Shown: positions 49,356 to 57,687 of the stretch, one piece after another | How the letters are laid out: each line of letters begins with the position of its first letter | Position numbering within the stretch: position 1 is the stretch's first letter | IMG/VR virus record: IMGVR_UViG_3300025889_018102 | Location: 62,001-126,000 of that record | From: a virus | Length of the DNA stretch: 64,000 bases | Reading direction: 5' to 3' (one strand) | Translations under genes and position numbers: made by a program | Notes under the pieces: model-generated | The model's database searches: none | What the model was told of the DNA's origin: nothing | What the model saw: the letters and a program-made list of their open reading frames with translations, nothing else

Positions 49356-50300
49356 ATGCAAGAGATGATTAAACAAATTGTAAAAGAAGAGATGTATCGT
49401 AGTTATAAACAATACTATTTTATTGCTGGGTTACCAAGATCTGGAAGCAGTCTTATTTCTGCTATTCTAAATCAAAATCCAAAGTTTTATGCTGGACCAA
49501 ATTCTCCTGTATTGCATCTAATGACTCAAATGGAGCAAAGTTTAAGCCAAGATGCTTTTTTCAATGCTTATCCTAAACCAGGGCAAGCAGCATTAATCAT
49601 TGGTTCAATTATCAATAATTGGTATAGAGATGTTGAGCAGAATGTTATCTTTGATAAAAATAGTTTTTGGTTAAATCATATTCCATATATTAATGGATAT
49701 ATAGATCAAAAACCAAAGATCATTTGCCCAGTTAGAAATGTTGAAGAAATTTTAGCATCTTATATGGATATGATTAATAGAACTCAATTAATCAGTACTG
49801 AAGGCAAACTTAATATGTTTGATGATATTTTAGTGAAAAACAATTTACCTATTACTAATGATAATAGATGTATGTTGTTAGCAAACAATGGTGTATTTGG
49901 TCAAGTGTTTACATCATTGAAGAATGCTTATGAACGTGGTGAAGATGAACATTTACATATCGTTGAATATGAAAACTTAATTTCTGATCCTAAAGGTACA
50001 ATTGAAAAAATTTACGAATTTATTGAACAGCCTTATTATGAGGGACACAAATTTACAGATATCTCTACAGATATTAAAGAAAAAGATGCAGAGGTATATG
50101 GATTCTCTGATATGCATGAAGTAAGATCCACTATTGCAAAACGAAATATAAATATTGAAGAACTTTTATCAGAACAGATTAGAACTCTATGTCAAAATCA
50201 AGAATTTTGGCGTGTTTCTAAAGAAACTAGTGAAGAAACAGAGGAAAACTTTGATATAAATAACAAAGATGATGAAACCACGGAAACAAATTTAATTTAA
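49356..50300 (+). CDS. Sulfotransferase family protein
   Basis: The 314-residue protein carries the PAPS-binding signatures: FIAGLPRSGSSLISAILNQNP (5'-phosphosulfate loop, split here at Q) and ICPVRNVEEILASYMDM (3'-phosphate motif). The C-terminal 30 residues are acidic. Expected reaction is transfer of sulfate from PAPS to a hydroxyl or amine, possibly on a glycan made by the three upstream transferases. Sulfotransferases are known in marine T4-like phages. It is separated from the GT gene by nine bases and ends before the neck cluster. Confidence 0.85.
   Translation: MQEMIKQIVKEEMYRSYKQYYFIAGLPRSGSSLISAILNQNPKFYAGPNSPVLHLMTQMEQSLSQDAFFNAYPKPGQAALIIGSIINNWYRDVEQNVIFDKNSFWLNHIPYINGYIDQKPKIICPVRNVEEILASYMDMINRTQLISTEGKLNMFDDILVKNNLPITNDNRCMLLANNGVFGQVFTSLKNAYERGEDEHLHIVEYENLISDPKGTIEKIYEFIEQPYYEGHKFTDISTDIKEKDAEVYGFSDMHEVRSTIAKRNINIEELLSEQIRTLCQNQEFWRVSKETSEETEENFDINNKDDETTETNLI
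50255..50262 (+). promoter_or_regulatory. Possible late promoter TATAAATA inside the sulfotransferase 3' end
   Basis: An exact late octamer lies 49 bases before the following small gene's ATG, inside the acidic tail codons of the sulfotransferase gene. It could make the neck cluster independent of upstream read-through; chance in AT-rich coding DNA is the alternative. Confidence 0.4.
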
Positions 50301-50310
50301 GGAGTAAAAA

Positions 50311-50598
50311 ATGCCAGCATTAATTACAGATACAATTTCTTCTCTTTCAGAAGTTGTTTTAGTTGAAAGAAGAACTTCTAGTGAATTCAAAGTTAGAGAG
50401 ATTCAAGAAAGTATTGAAGATCGCAGAGTGCGTGCTGAGATTGAATTTGGTCCTTTTGTTGAAGATGATGGTCCTATTTCTCGTATTAGAGGAAGTGGCG
50501 GAAGAGGTATCACTGTATGGGAAGGTGAAGAATATGATGCTATTCGTGATTCGTGGACAAATGCCGATCTACTAGAAGCAATTAAAGCAAAACTATAA
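50311..50598 (+). CDS. Small conserved protein before gp13
   Basis: The 95-residue protein (MPALITDTISSLSEVVLVER..., with VRAEIEFGPF, RIRGSGGRGITVWEGEEYDAIRD) starts after AAGGAG. The strongly charged, glycine-rich RGSGGRG loop and its location before the neck genes are typical of a small virion protein. I have seen similar neighbours of gp13 in marine T4-like phages but know no function. Confidence 0.6.
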   Translation: MPALITDTISSLSEVVLVERRTSSEFKVREIQESIEDRRVRAEIEFGPFVEDDGPISRIRGSGGRGITVWEGEEYDAIRDSWTNADLLEAIKAKL

Positions 50599-50605
50599 TA
50601 AAAAA

Positions 50606-50637
50606 ATTCTCCTTATAAATATTCATATAAGGAGAAT
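50606..50637 (+). promoter_or_regulatory. Hairpin containing the gp13 late promoter and RBS
   Basis: ATTCTCCTTATA (50606-50617) pairs perfectly with TATAAGGAGAAT (50626-50637) around an 8-base loop. The exact late octamer TATAAATA (50614-50621) lies in the left arm and loop, and the gp13 Shine-Dalgarno AAGGAGA is in the right arm. RNA read through from upstream hides the ribosome binding site; RNA started at the late promoter lacks the left arm. Confidence 0.75.
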
Positions 50638-50642
50638 CTATT

Positions 50643-51596
50643 ATGGCTATTGCATCTAGACAAGATTTAATCGATTACTGTTTAAGAAGACTTGGTCATC
50701 CCGTTATAGAAATTAACGTAGATGATGACCAAGTTAGTGACCGTATTGATGATGCTTTACAATTTTATCGTGAATATCATTTCGATGCCACTGAAAAAGT
50801 ATATTTAAAGACTGAAGTTACAGCATCAGATTTTGTTTTAGGTTCATCGGTTGCTAATTCTTTTGTCAGCGGAGATATAATCACCGGACAAACATCGGGT
50901 GCTACTACTCAATGGTTTGCTGCAAATACAGCAACAGCAATTAAATCTTATAATACATCTGAAACTGATTTTATAAATGGAGAAACTGTTGTTGGTTCAG
51001 TTTCTAGCACAACATCTACTTTTTCATCTATAACTAAAGGTTCTTATGATAAGAGATATTTTGATATCTCCGATGCTGTTATTGGTGTAGAACGTGTATT
51101 ACCATTCTATAACAAAACTTCTGGTATAAATCTCTTTGATATTCGTTATCAGATGTTAGTGCAAGATCTATATAATCTTATGTCAGTTGATATGATCCAT
51201 TATACTATGATACAGAATCATTTACAGATGATTAATATGCTTCTAGTTGGTCAAAAACCAATTAGATTTAATCGCCATATGAATAGACTTTTTGTTGATA
51301 TGGATTGGGGCAGAGATGCTTCTATCGGTGATTTATTGATTGTTGAATGTTATAGAATTCTTGATCCGGATACATTCACAGATGTTTATAATGATATGTT
51401 TTTGAAAAGATATGCTACTGCTCAAATAAAAAGACAATGGGGTGATAATCTTAAGAAGTTTCAAGGAGTACAATTACCTGGTGGTGTAATTCTTAATGGA
51501 CAGGTGATTTACGATGAAGCTGTAACTGAAATTGAAAAAATTGAAGCAGAAATACAATCAAGATTTGAGTTACCAGTAGATTTCTTTTTGGGATAA
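50643..51596 (+). CDS. gp13: gp13 neck protein
   Basis: The 317-residue protein matches gp13 (T4 309): ASRQDLIDYCLRRLGHPVIEINVDDDQVSDRIDDALQFYREYH at the N-terminus (split over the conserved RxDLIDYCLRRLG and DDALQFY blocks), MIQNHLQMINMLL, HMNRLFVDMDWGR, and CYRILDPDTFTDVYNDMFLKRYATAQIKRQWG at the C-terminal side. gp13 and gp14 form the neck between portal and tail and close the filled head. Expression is probably gated by the hairpin at its start. Confidence 0.9.
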   Translation: MAIASRQDLIDYCLRRLGHPVIEINVDDDQVSDRIDDALQFYREYHFDATEKVYLKTEVTASDFVLGSSVANSFVSGDIITGQTSGATTQWFAANTATAIKSYNTSETDFINGETVVGSVSSTTSTFSSITKGSYDKRYFDISDAVIGVERVLPFYNKTSGINLFDIRYQMLVQDLYNLMSVDMIHYTMIQNHLQMINMLLVGQKPIRFNRHMNRLFVDMDWGRDASIGDLLIVECYRILDPDTFTDVYNDMFLKRYATAQIKRQWGDNLKKFQGVQLPGGVILNGQVIYDEAVTEIEKIEAEIQSRFELPVDFFLG

Positions 51597-51703
51597 AGAA
51601 ACAGTATTAGTGTTGTTATCATCATTCGCCACATAGCGAAGTATATACGGTTGTCAATGATTAATCAATAGAGAAGATAACTTTTTAAAAGTTTAAAAGA
51701 ATA

Positions 51704-52450
51704 GTGTCTACAAATTTCTATTTTCAATCAGGTATTCCAATGGGTCGCCGTTCGGAATCGAATCTTCAAGAAGATTTGATTATCGAATGTTTAAAGATCT
51801 ATGGATTTGATGTATACTATTTACCTAGATCTGCAGTAAATAGAGATTATATTCTTAATGAAGATTCTTTAAACGAATTTAAGAATGCATATCCAATAGA
51901 AGTTTATCTAGAAAATGTAAATGGATTTGGTGGAACTGAACTTTTATCTAAGTTTGGAATAGAATTACAAGACACAGCAACATTTGTTATGGCACGTAGA
52001 CGATGGGATCAACTTATTCGTAGAAGCGGCAATACAGTATTAACAACAAGACCTGCTGAAGGTGATATATTATTCTTTCCTCTAACTAAATCGTTTTTTG
52101 AAATAAAATATGTAGAAGCCACAGATCCTTTCTTTCAGGTAGGAAAGTTATATGTTTATAAACTTCAATGCGAACTATATCAATTTAGTCATGAAACTAT
52201 TGATACTGGAATAGAAGAAATTGATGATGTATCGGATGCATTGAATATAGATATACTTTCTTATGAACTTACTTTAGAAACAGGGGATTCATTCTTATTG
52301 GAATCAGAAAGAGCATCAAGTCTTATATTAGAGAGTTATGATGAAGAGGAAATTGATCCTATTGCAGATAACGTAAGATATGATGCTGAAGCTATTGATA
52401 TATTGGACTTCACTGAAAGAAATCCTTTTGGAGAGGTATTTAACCGATAA
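51704..52450 (+). CDS. gp14: gp14 neck protein
   Basis: The 248-residue GTG-initiated protein matches gp14 (T4 256): NFYFQSGIPMGRRSESNLQEDLIIECLKIYGFDVYYLPRSAVNRDYILNED (split at the conserved LPR), DTATFVMARRRWDQLI, RPAEGDILFFPLTKSFFEIKYVE, and LYVYKLQCELYQFSHE. It forms the neck ring with gp13. The upstream 107-base gap has no strong ribosome binding site close to the GTG, and an in-frame stop lies a short distance upstream, so the start is well bounded. Its stop overlaps the gp15 start by one base. Confidence 0.9.
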   Translation: MSTNFYFQSGIPMGRRSESNLQEDLIIECLKIYGFDVYYLPRSAVNRDYILNEDSLNEFKNAYPIEVYLENVNGFGGTELLSKFGIELQDTATFVMARRRWDQLIRRSGNTVLTTRPAEGDILFFPLTKSFFEIKYVEATDPFFQVGKLYVYKLQCELYQFSHETIDTGIEEIDDVSDALNIDILSYELTLETGDSFLLESERASSLILESYDEEEIDPIADNVRYDAEAIDILDFTERNPFGEVFNR

Positions 52451-53214
52451 TGTTAAATAATAAATTTTACTGGGGGACAATTAGAAAGTGTATTGTTGCA
52501 TTTGGAAATATGTTCAACAATATAACTATAGATAGATTAGATGAGAACAATGTTCCACAAAAATCTATTCGTGTACCACTATCTTATGCGCCTAAACAAA
52601 AATTCTTAGCTAGAATAGATCAGATTTCAGGTCCAGCTGAAGAACGAAAAGTAGAGATTTCTTTACCAAGAATGTCATTTGAGATGATTGGTATTAATTA
52701 TGATTCTGCAAGAAGAATATCTTTAATGCAACAAAACCGAGTAGTGAATTCAACATCAACTACACTTACTACTCAATATTCACCTACACCTTACGAAATA
52801 AAAGTTAATCTTTATGTTTATACAAAGAATATAGAGGATGCTCATCAAATAATTGAACAGATATTACCATATTTTAATCCAGAGTTTAATCTTACAGTTA
52901 AAGCAGTACCAGATCTAGATCTAAAACACGATCTACCTATAATTTTAGATAATGTAACATTTGAAGATAATTATGAAGGTAGTCTGATAGAACAAAGAAA
53001 AATTATCTGGACTTTATCATTTACATTAAAGACAAACTTTTATGGTCCTTCGTCCAAACAAGGATTTATACGTAAAGCAATTACTGATGTTTATAATAAC
53101 AAAGAACTTAGTAATCTTCATGGAACATATTCTGTTGAAGTTAGTCCCTCAACAGCACAACCAGGTGATACGAATATTACATTAGTAGAAACATTTGAGG
53201 GCTTTGGTGATTAA
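52450..53214 (+). CDS. gp15: gp15 tail-sheath stabilising/terminator protein
   Basis: The 254-residue protein matches gp15 (T4 272): FYWGTIRKCIVAFGNMFNNI, PLSYAPKQKFLARID, LPRMSFEMIGINYDSARRI, PTPYEIKVNLYVYTKNIEDAHQIIEQILPYF. gp15 hexamers cap the tail and lock the sheath before head joining. It lies between gp14 and gp16 as in T4. Confidence 0.9.
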   Translation: MLNNKFYWGTIRKCIVAFGNMFNNITIDRLDENNVPQKSIRVPLSYAPKQKFLARIDQISGPAEERKVEISLPRMSFEMIGINYDSARRISLMQQNRVVNSTSTTLTTQYSPTPYEIKVNLYVYTKNIEDAHQIIEQILPYFNPEFNLTVKAVPDLDLKHDLPIILDNVTFEDNYEGSLIEQRKIIWTLSFTLKTNFYGPSSKQGFIRKAITDVYNNKELSNLHGTYSVEVSPSTAQPGDTNITLVETFEGFGD

Positions 53215-53216
53215 TT

Positions 53217-53645
53217 ATGGAGAAGTTAAATACTATCTTTAATATAAGTTCTGACATTCCAAAACAAGATTCTTTACCTGTTATAATACAACAAGACGAT
53301 GTTATAGATAGTGAAAGTGACTATGAACTTGCAAGAAATACACTTAGAGAAGTAATAACTAAAGGTACTTCTGCTTTAGATGATATAATTTCATTGGCGA
53401 GAAGTTCAGAACATCCTCGTGGATTTGAAGTTGCCGGACAACTTATGAAAACTATGTCCGAGGTCTCTAAAGATTTGTTACAGTTGCATAAACAAAAACA
53501 AGAGATTGATAAACCTACAGCAAATGTAATGCAACAATCTATAGGGCAACAAAATAATATTGTTTTTGCTGGCTCTACACAAGATCTTTTACAAATGATT
53601 GAACAAAAAAATACAGAGCGGTTAATTGATTCCACAGATTCTTAA
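53217..53645 (+). CDS. gp16: gp16 small terminase subunit
   Basis: The 142-residue protein has the gp16 central coiled coil and motif: DYELARNTLREVITKGTSALDDIISLARSSEHPRGFEVAGQLMKTMSEVSKDLL (the SEHPRAFEV-like core), then a C-terminal LLQMIEQKN. It is shorter than T4 gp16 (164). It recognises concatemeric DNA and regulates gp17. The end overlaps the gp17 frame by 20 bases. Confidence 0.88.
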   Translation: MEKLNTIFNISSDIPKQDSLPVIIQQDDVIDSESDYELARNTLREVITKGTSALDDIISLARSSEHPRGFEVAGQLMKTMSEVSKDLLQLHKQKQEIDKPTANVMQQSIGQQNNIVFAGSTQDLLQMIEQKNTERLIDSTDS

Positions 53646-55314
53646 TACTGTAAGAAATCGTTATAAAGGTAATTCCAATTTAAAACAAATTGGTTATATT
53701 ATCCCCTATACAGAAGATCATATTGCAGAAATTATTCGATGTAAAAATGATCCTATTTATTTTATAGAGAAGTATTGTTTAATTGTTTCTCTCGATAAAG
53801 GTTTAATACCATTTTTATTATATGGTTATCAAAAAAAGTTTATAAATGTTTTATTGAATAAGCGTAAGATTATAAGTATGCAGCCACGACAGATGGGTAA
53901 AAGTCAAACTGTGGCAGCCTTTATACTATGGTATACATTATTTGAAAAGAATAAAACGGTTGCTATTCTTGCAAATAAAGCACCTGCAGCGAGAGAAATT
54001 TTATATCGTTATCAACTAATGTATGAAAATTTACCTTTATGGTTACAACAAGGTATAAAGACATGGAATAAAGGTGATGTGGAATTAGAAAACGGTTCTA
54101 TTGTTTTTACAGCAGCAACTAGTGCATCAGGAATTCGTGGTAAATCAGTTAATTTATTATATGTAGATGAAACTGCAATCATTCCAAATAATATAGCAGA
54201 GGATTTCTTTACATCGGTATATCCTGTTGTCTCTGCTGGTGAAACAACTAAAATTGTGTTAACATCTACTCCATTGGGTTATAATCATTTTTGGAAGTTT
54301 TGGAATGATGCACTGCAGGGATTAAATGGATTTTTTCCTTTTGAGGTTAAATATTTTGAACATCCAAATAGAAATGAATATTGGGCTGCGGAGCAAAAGA
54401 AACTTCTAGGTGAGATTAAGTTTAATCAAGAAGTTTTATGTTCTTTTATTGGAAGCTCTTATTCTCTTATTTCAGGTGATGTATTAGCTCAGATGTCATC
54501 TCTACCTAATGTATATTCTACAGATGATGGATTAGACATTTTAGAGGAACCATTATTAAACAAACAATATTCTATAATTGTCGATACATCTAGAGGAGTG
54601 GGTGGAGATTATTCCGCATTTACTGTTATAGATGTTACTCAAATTCCTTATAAAGTAGTTGGTAAATATAGAAATAATAAGATTAGCCCATTACTTTATC
54701 CTAATATAATTTATAAAATTGCTAAAGATTATAACGATGCATATATATTAGTTGAAGTGAATGATAATGGGCAACAAATTGCCGATATCTTACATTCCGA
54801 ATTAGAGTATGAAAATATTTTTAGAATTGGATCAGATGCAAAGAAGGGTCAATTTATATCTATTGGATTTAAAGGTAAAACTTTATTAGGTGTTAGAACA
54901 ACAAAACAAGTTAAACGAATTGGTTGTTCAAACTTAAAAACTTTAATAGAATCTAAAAAATTACAAGTTTTCGATAAAGATATAATATCTGAACTCTCAA
55001 CATTTATAGAGCAGAGGGGTTCATATGCTGCCGATGAAGGATATCATGATGATTTAGTCATGACCCTTGTTCTTTTTGCATGGATAGTTAGAGATCCGGT
55101 TTTTAAAGAATTAACAAACTTTGATCTTCGGCATGCAATTTTTGAGCAACAAATGAAACAGATTGAAGATGAGCTTACACCTTTTGGATTTAAAACAGAT
55201 GAACTTTCTGATGAAGAAAAACCAATGATAATGGCAGGAGATTTATGGGTTTCTGGAGGAGAAAATCCACAAGATTATTTCAGAAAAACATACGATGAAA
55301 TTATAGGAAGTTGA
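53626..55314 (+). CDS. gp17: gp17 large terminase (TTG start)
   Basis: The 562-residue protein has an N-terminal ATPase and C-terminal nuclease (T4 610). Walker-A-like QPRQMGKSQT is at about 86, Walker B NLLYVDETAI at about 178 with the catalytic Glu, and the coupling motif TSTPLG at about 213. The RNase-H-fold nuclease shows VDTSRGVGGDYSAF, EVNDNGQQIAD and DDLVMTLVLFAW. It pumps DNA into heads and cuts the concatemer. Only a TTG at 53626 or later starts are available; the overlap with gp16 supports TTG. Confidence 0.93.
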   Translation: MIPQILNTVRNRYKGNSNLKQIGYIIPYTEDHIAEIIRCKNDPIYFIEKYCLIVSLDKGLIPFLLYGYQKKFINVLLNKRKIISMQPRQMGKSQTVAAFILWYTLFEKNKTVAILANKAPAAREILYRYQLMYENLPLWLQQGIKTWNKGDVELENGSIVFTAATSASGIRGKSVNLLYVDETAIIPNNIAEDFFTSVYPVVSAGETTKIVLTSTPLGYNHFWKFWNDALQGLNGFFPFEVKYFEHPNRNEYWAAEQKKLLGEIKFNQEVLCSFIGSSYSLISGDVLAQMSSLPNVYSTDDGLDILEEPLLNKQYSIIVDTSRGVGGDYSAFTVIDVTQIPYKVVGKYRNNKISPLLYPNIIYKIAKDYNDAYILVEVNDNGQQIADILHSELEYENIFRIGSDAKKGQFISIGFKGKTLLGVRTTKQVKRIGCSNLKTLIESKKLQVFDKDIISELSTFIEQRGSYAADEGYHDDLVMTLVLFAWIVRDPVFKELTNFDLRHAIFEQQMKQIEDELTPFGFKTDELSDEEKPMIMAGDLWVSGGENPQDYFRKTYDEIIGS

Positions 55315-55326
55315 AATTGAGAAAAA

Positions 55327-55334
55327 TATAAATA
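55327..55334 (+). promoter_or_regulatory. Late promoter TATAAATA upstream of gp18
   Basis: An exact T4 late octamer lies 61 bases before the gp18 ATG in the 81-base gap after gp17, giving the abundant sheath protein its own late transcript. Confidence 0.75.
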
Positions 55335-55395
55335 AATTATAGATTATTATAAACTATTTGAAGATTTTGTTATATTTCTAATTAAGGAGAATTAT

Positions 55396-57087
55396 ATGGC
55401 TTTTCAACTTTCACCTGGAGTTTTAGTTAAAGAAGCTGATCTCACTACAGTAGTGCCATCAGTTTCTACTAGCGCAGGGGGATTTGTAGGTAATTTTGCA
55501 TGGGGTCCAGCAAATGTAGTCACATATATTAGTTCTGAAAATGAACTAGCATCTGTGTTTGGAAAACCAAATGCAAACACTTATTTATCTTTCTTTACAG
55601 CAGCTAACTTTTTATCATATTCTAATCAACTTTTAACTATTAGAGCTGTTGGTAGCAATGCAAAAAACTCTGTTGCAAATGCAAATGTTGGGGCAGCATC
55701 TAGCGCCGAACTTATCGAAAATAGAGATGCATATGATGCATTATCAGTTAGTACTAGTAACTTTGTAACATCAAAATATCCTGGTACCTTAGGTAATTCA
55801 CTAAAGGTTCTTATTGCATCAAACGCTAATTGGTCAAATATAGGTAACACAAACCAAGCTATATTTGACACTCAACCTGGTACATCAACATATGCAGCAA
55901 AGTTTGGTTCAACCAATGATGAAGTACACGTTGCTATAGTTGATGAAGATGGATTAATTACAGGTACACAGGGTGCAGTATTAGAAAGATATCAATATCT
56001 TTCTCTTGCTCCTGATGCTGTTGGTGCTCAAGGTGAATCAATTTATTATCAAAATGTTATAAATGACTCACAATATTTGTATTGGAGAGGTCATCCGGTA
56101 CCTAATTCTAATGCCGGTAATGCTGCATCAGGTAATCTTACTTATTCTTTAACTTATGCCGGAAATCTTTCATTATCTGGTGGAGTTGATGCAGACCCAA
56201 CAGATGGGCAGATCTTAACTCAATATGATCTATTTTTAAATACTGATCTTTATGATGTCTCCTTATTACCAATGGGTAATTTATCATTAACTAATGTCAA
56301 AACAGTTGTTGAGAATATTGCTGAAGTAAGAAAAGATTGTGTAGTATTTTTATCACCAACATATGATGCAGTTAAAGCAGGGACAGCGGATTCAGCGAAA
56401 GTTACTGCTGTTGTAAGTGACAGAACAACTGATCTTTCTAATCTTTCATCATCTTATGCGGTGATGGATTCTGGTTGGAAGTATCAATATGATCGTTACA
56501 ATGATGTATATAGATGGATTCCATTAAATGGTGATATTGCTGGTCTTTGTGCAAGAACAGATTTAGTATCGGATCCATGGTTTTCTCCTGGTGGATTGAA
56601 TCGTGGACAAGTTAAGAATGTTGTTAAACTAGCATTTAATCCAAATCAATCACAGCGCGATACTTTATATAAAAACGGTATCAATCCTGTAATTTCTGTA
56701 GCAGGACAAGGGACTGTTCTTTTTGGTGATAAGACATTATTATCTAAACCAAGTGCTTTTGATCGTATTAATGTACGTAGATTGTTTATTGTTTTAGAAA
56801 AAGCAATAGCAATTGCATCAAAATATTCTTTATTTGAATTTAATGATCCTTTTACACGATCACAGTTTAAGAACTTGGTTGAGCCATTTTTAAGAGATGT
56901 AAAAGGTCGTCGCGGAATTACTGATTTTCTTGTTGTTTGTGATGAAACAAATAATACAGGTGAAGTTATAGATAGAAATGAATTTGTGGCTGATATATAT
57001 GTTAAGCCTGCACGTTCAATTAACTTTATAACACTTAATTTCGTAGCTACAAGAACATCAGTGTCATTTACAGAAATTGGCGCCTAA
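55396..57087 (+). CDS. gp18: gp18 tail sheath protein
   Basis: The 563-residue protein matches gp18 (T4 659): MAFQLSPGVLVKEADLTTVVP, GFVGNFAWGPANV, the LNRGQVKNVVKLAFNPNQSQRDTLYKNGINPV block, VRRLFIVLEKAIAIASKYSLFEFNDPFTR, and a C-terminal INFITLNFVATRTSVSFTEI. These are the core sheath motifs that interlock subunits. It is strongly translated (AAGGAGA) and has its own late promoter. It lies just before gp19. Confidence 0.93.
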   Translation: MAFQLSPGVLVKEADLTTVVPSVSTSAGGFVGNFAWGPANVVTYISSENELASVFGKPNANTYLSFFTAANFLSYSNQLLTIRAVGSNAKNSVANANVGAASSAELIENRDAYDALSVSTSNFVTSKYPGTLGNSLKVLIASNANWSNIGNTNQAIFDTQPGTSTYAAKFGSTNDEVHVAIVDEDGLITGTQGAVLERYQYLSLAPDAVGAQGESIYYQNVINDSQYLYWRGHPVPNSNAGNAASGNLTYSLTYAGNLSLSGGVDADPTDGQILTQYDLFLNTDLYDVSLLPMGNLSLTNVKTVVENIAEVRKDCVVFLSPTYDAVKAGTADSAKVTAVVSDRTTDLSNLSSSYAVMDSGWKYQYDRYNDVYRWIPLNGDIAGLCARTDLVSDPWFSPGGLNRGQVKNVVKLAFNPNQSQRDTLYKNGINPVISVAGQGTVLFGDKTLLSKPSAFDRINVRRLFIVLEKAIAIASKYSLFEFNDPFTRSQFKNLVEPFLRDVKGRRGITDFLVVCDETNNTGEVIDRNEFVADIYVKPARSINFITLNFVATRTSVSFTEIGA

Positions 57088-57099
57088 TAGGAGAATTAA

Positions 57100-57675
57100 A
57101 TGCCAGCATTTAATATAGATCAATTTAGAAGTACACTTCAAGGTGGAGCAAGACCTAATCAGTTTGAAGTGACACTTACATTTCCTTCGGGTATTGAAAA
57201 TGGTGCAGGCGCAGTTGCACCATTTTTAGTCACGGCTGCATCATTACCAGGACAAACTATTCCTCCTGCTACTGTTCTTTATAGAGGTCGTGAAGTTCAT
57301 CTAGCAGGTGATAGAACATTTGTCCCTTGGACAACAACAATTATCAATGATAGTACTTTTATTGTAAGAGCTGCTCTTGAAAGATGGATGAATACAATTG
57401 AAGATATGGGTACAAAGGTAGGTAGAATTGAGCCAAGAAATTATTTGGCAACATTATATGTCACACAATTAGATAAAAACGGTACCGATTTAAGAACATA
57501 TCAATTTATCGATGCTTATCCTACAGATATCTCTGAAGTTGGATTAAGTTTCGGTGCTAATAATGATATTAGTACATTTACCTGTACTTGGCAGTATCAG
57601 CACTTTTATCCATATGAGGGGACGGGATTAGTTAGCGAAAATAATGTTTCTTCAGCATCTCTATTTAGACGGTAA
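57100..57675 (+). CDS. gp19: gp19 tail tube protein
   Basis: The 191-residue protein matches gp19 (T4 163): FNIDQFRSTLQGGARPNQFEVTLTFP, VTAASLPGQTIPP, VYRGREVHLAGDRTF, VRAALERWMN, QFIDAYPTDISEVGLSFGANNDISTFTCTWQYQ. It stacks as hexamers to form the tube inside the sheath. It is preceded by AGGAGA. It resembles gp54 at 11406, its tail-initiator paralogue. Confidence 0.92.
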   Translation: MPAFNIDQFRSTLQGGARPNQFEVTLTFPSGIENGAGAVAPFLVTAASLPGQTIPPATVLYRGREVHLAGDRTFVPWTTTIINDSTFIVRAALERWMNTIEDMGTKVGRIEPRNYLATLYVTQLDKNGTDLRTYQFIDAYPTDISEVGLSFGANNDISTFTCTWQYQHFYPYEGTGLVSENNVSSASLFRR

Positions 57676-57687
57676 TTATTAAAATTT

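Noticed and set aside
51597-51703. Possible tRNA or small RNA in the gap between gp13 and gp14
   Set aside because: The gap has a weak TTCGC/GCGAA hairpin and an ACTTTT/AAAAGT repeat but no tRNA fold, no promoter and no terminator-like U run; nothing could be supported.
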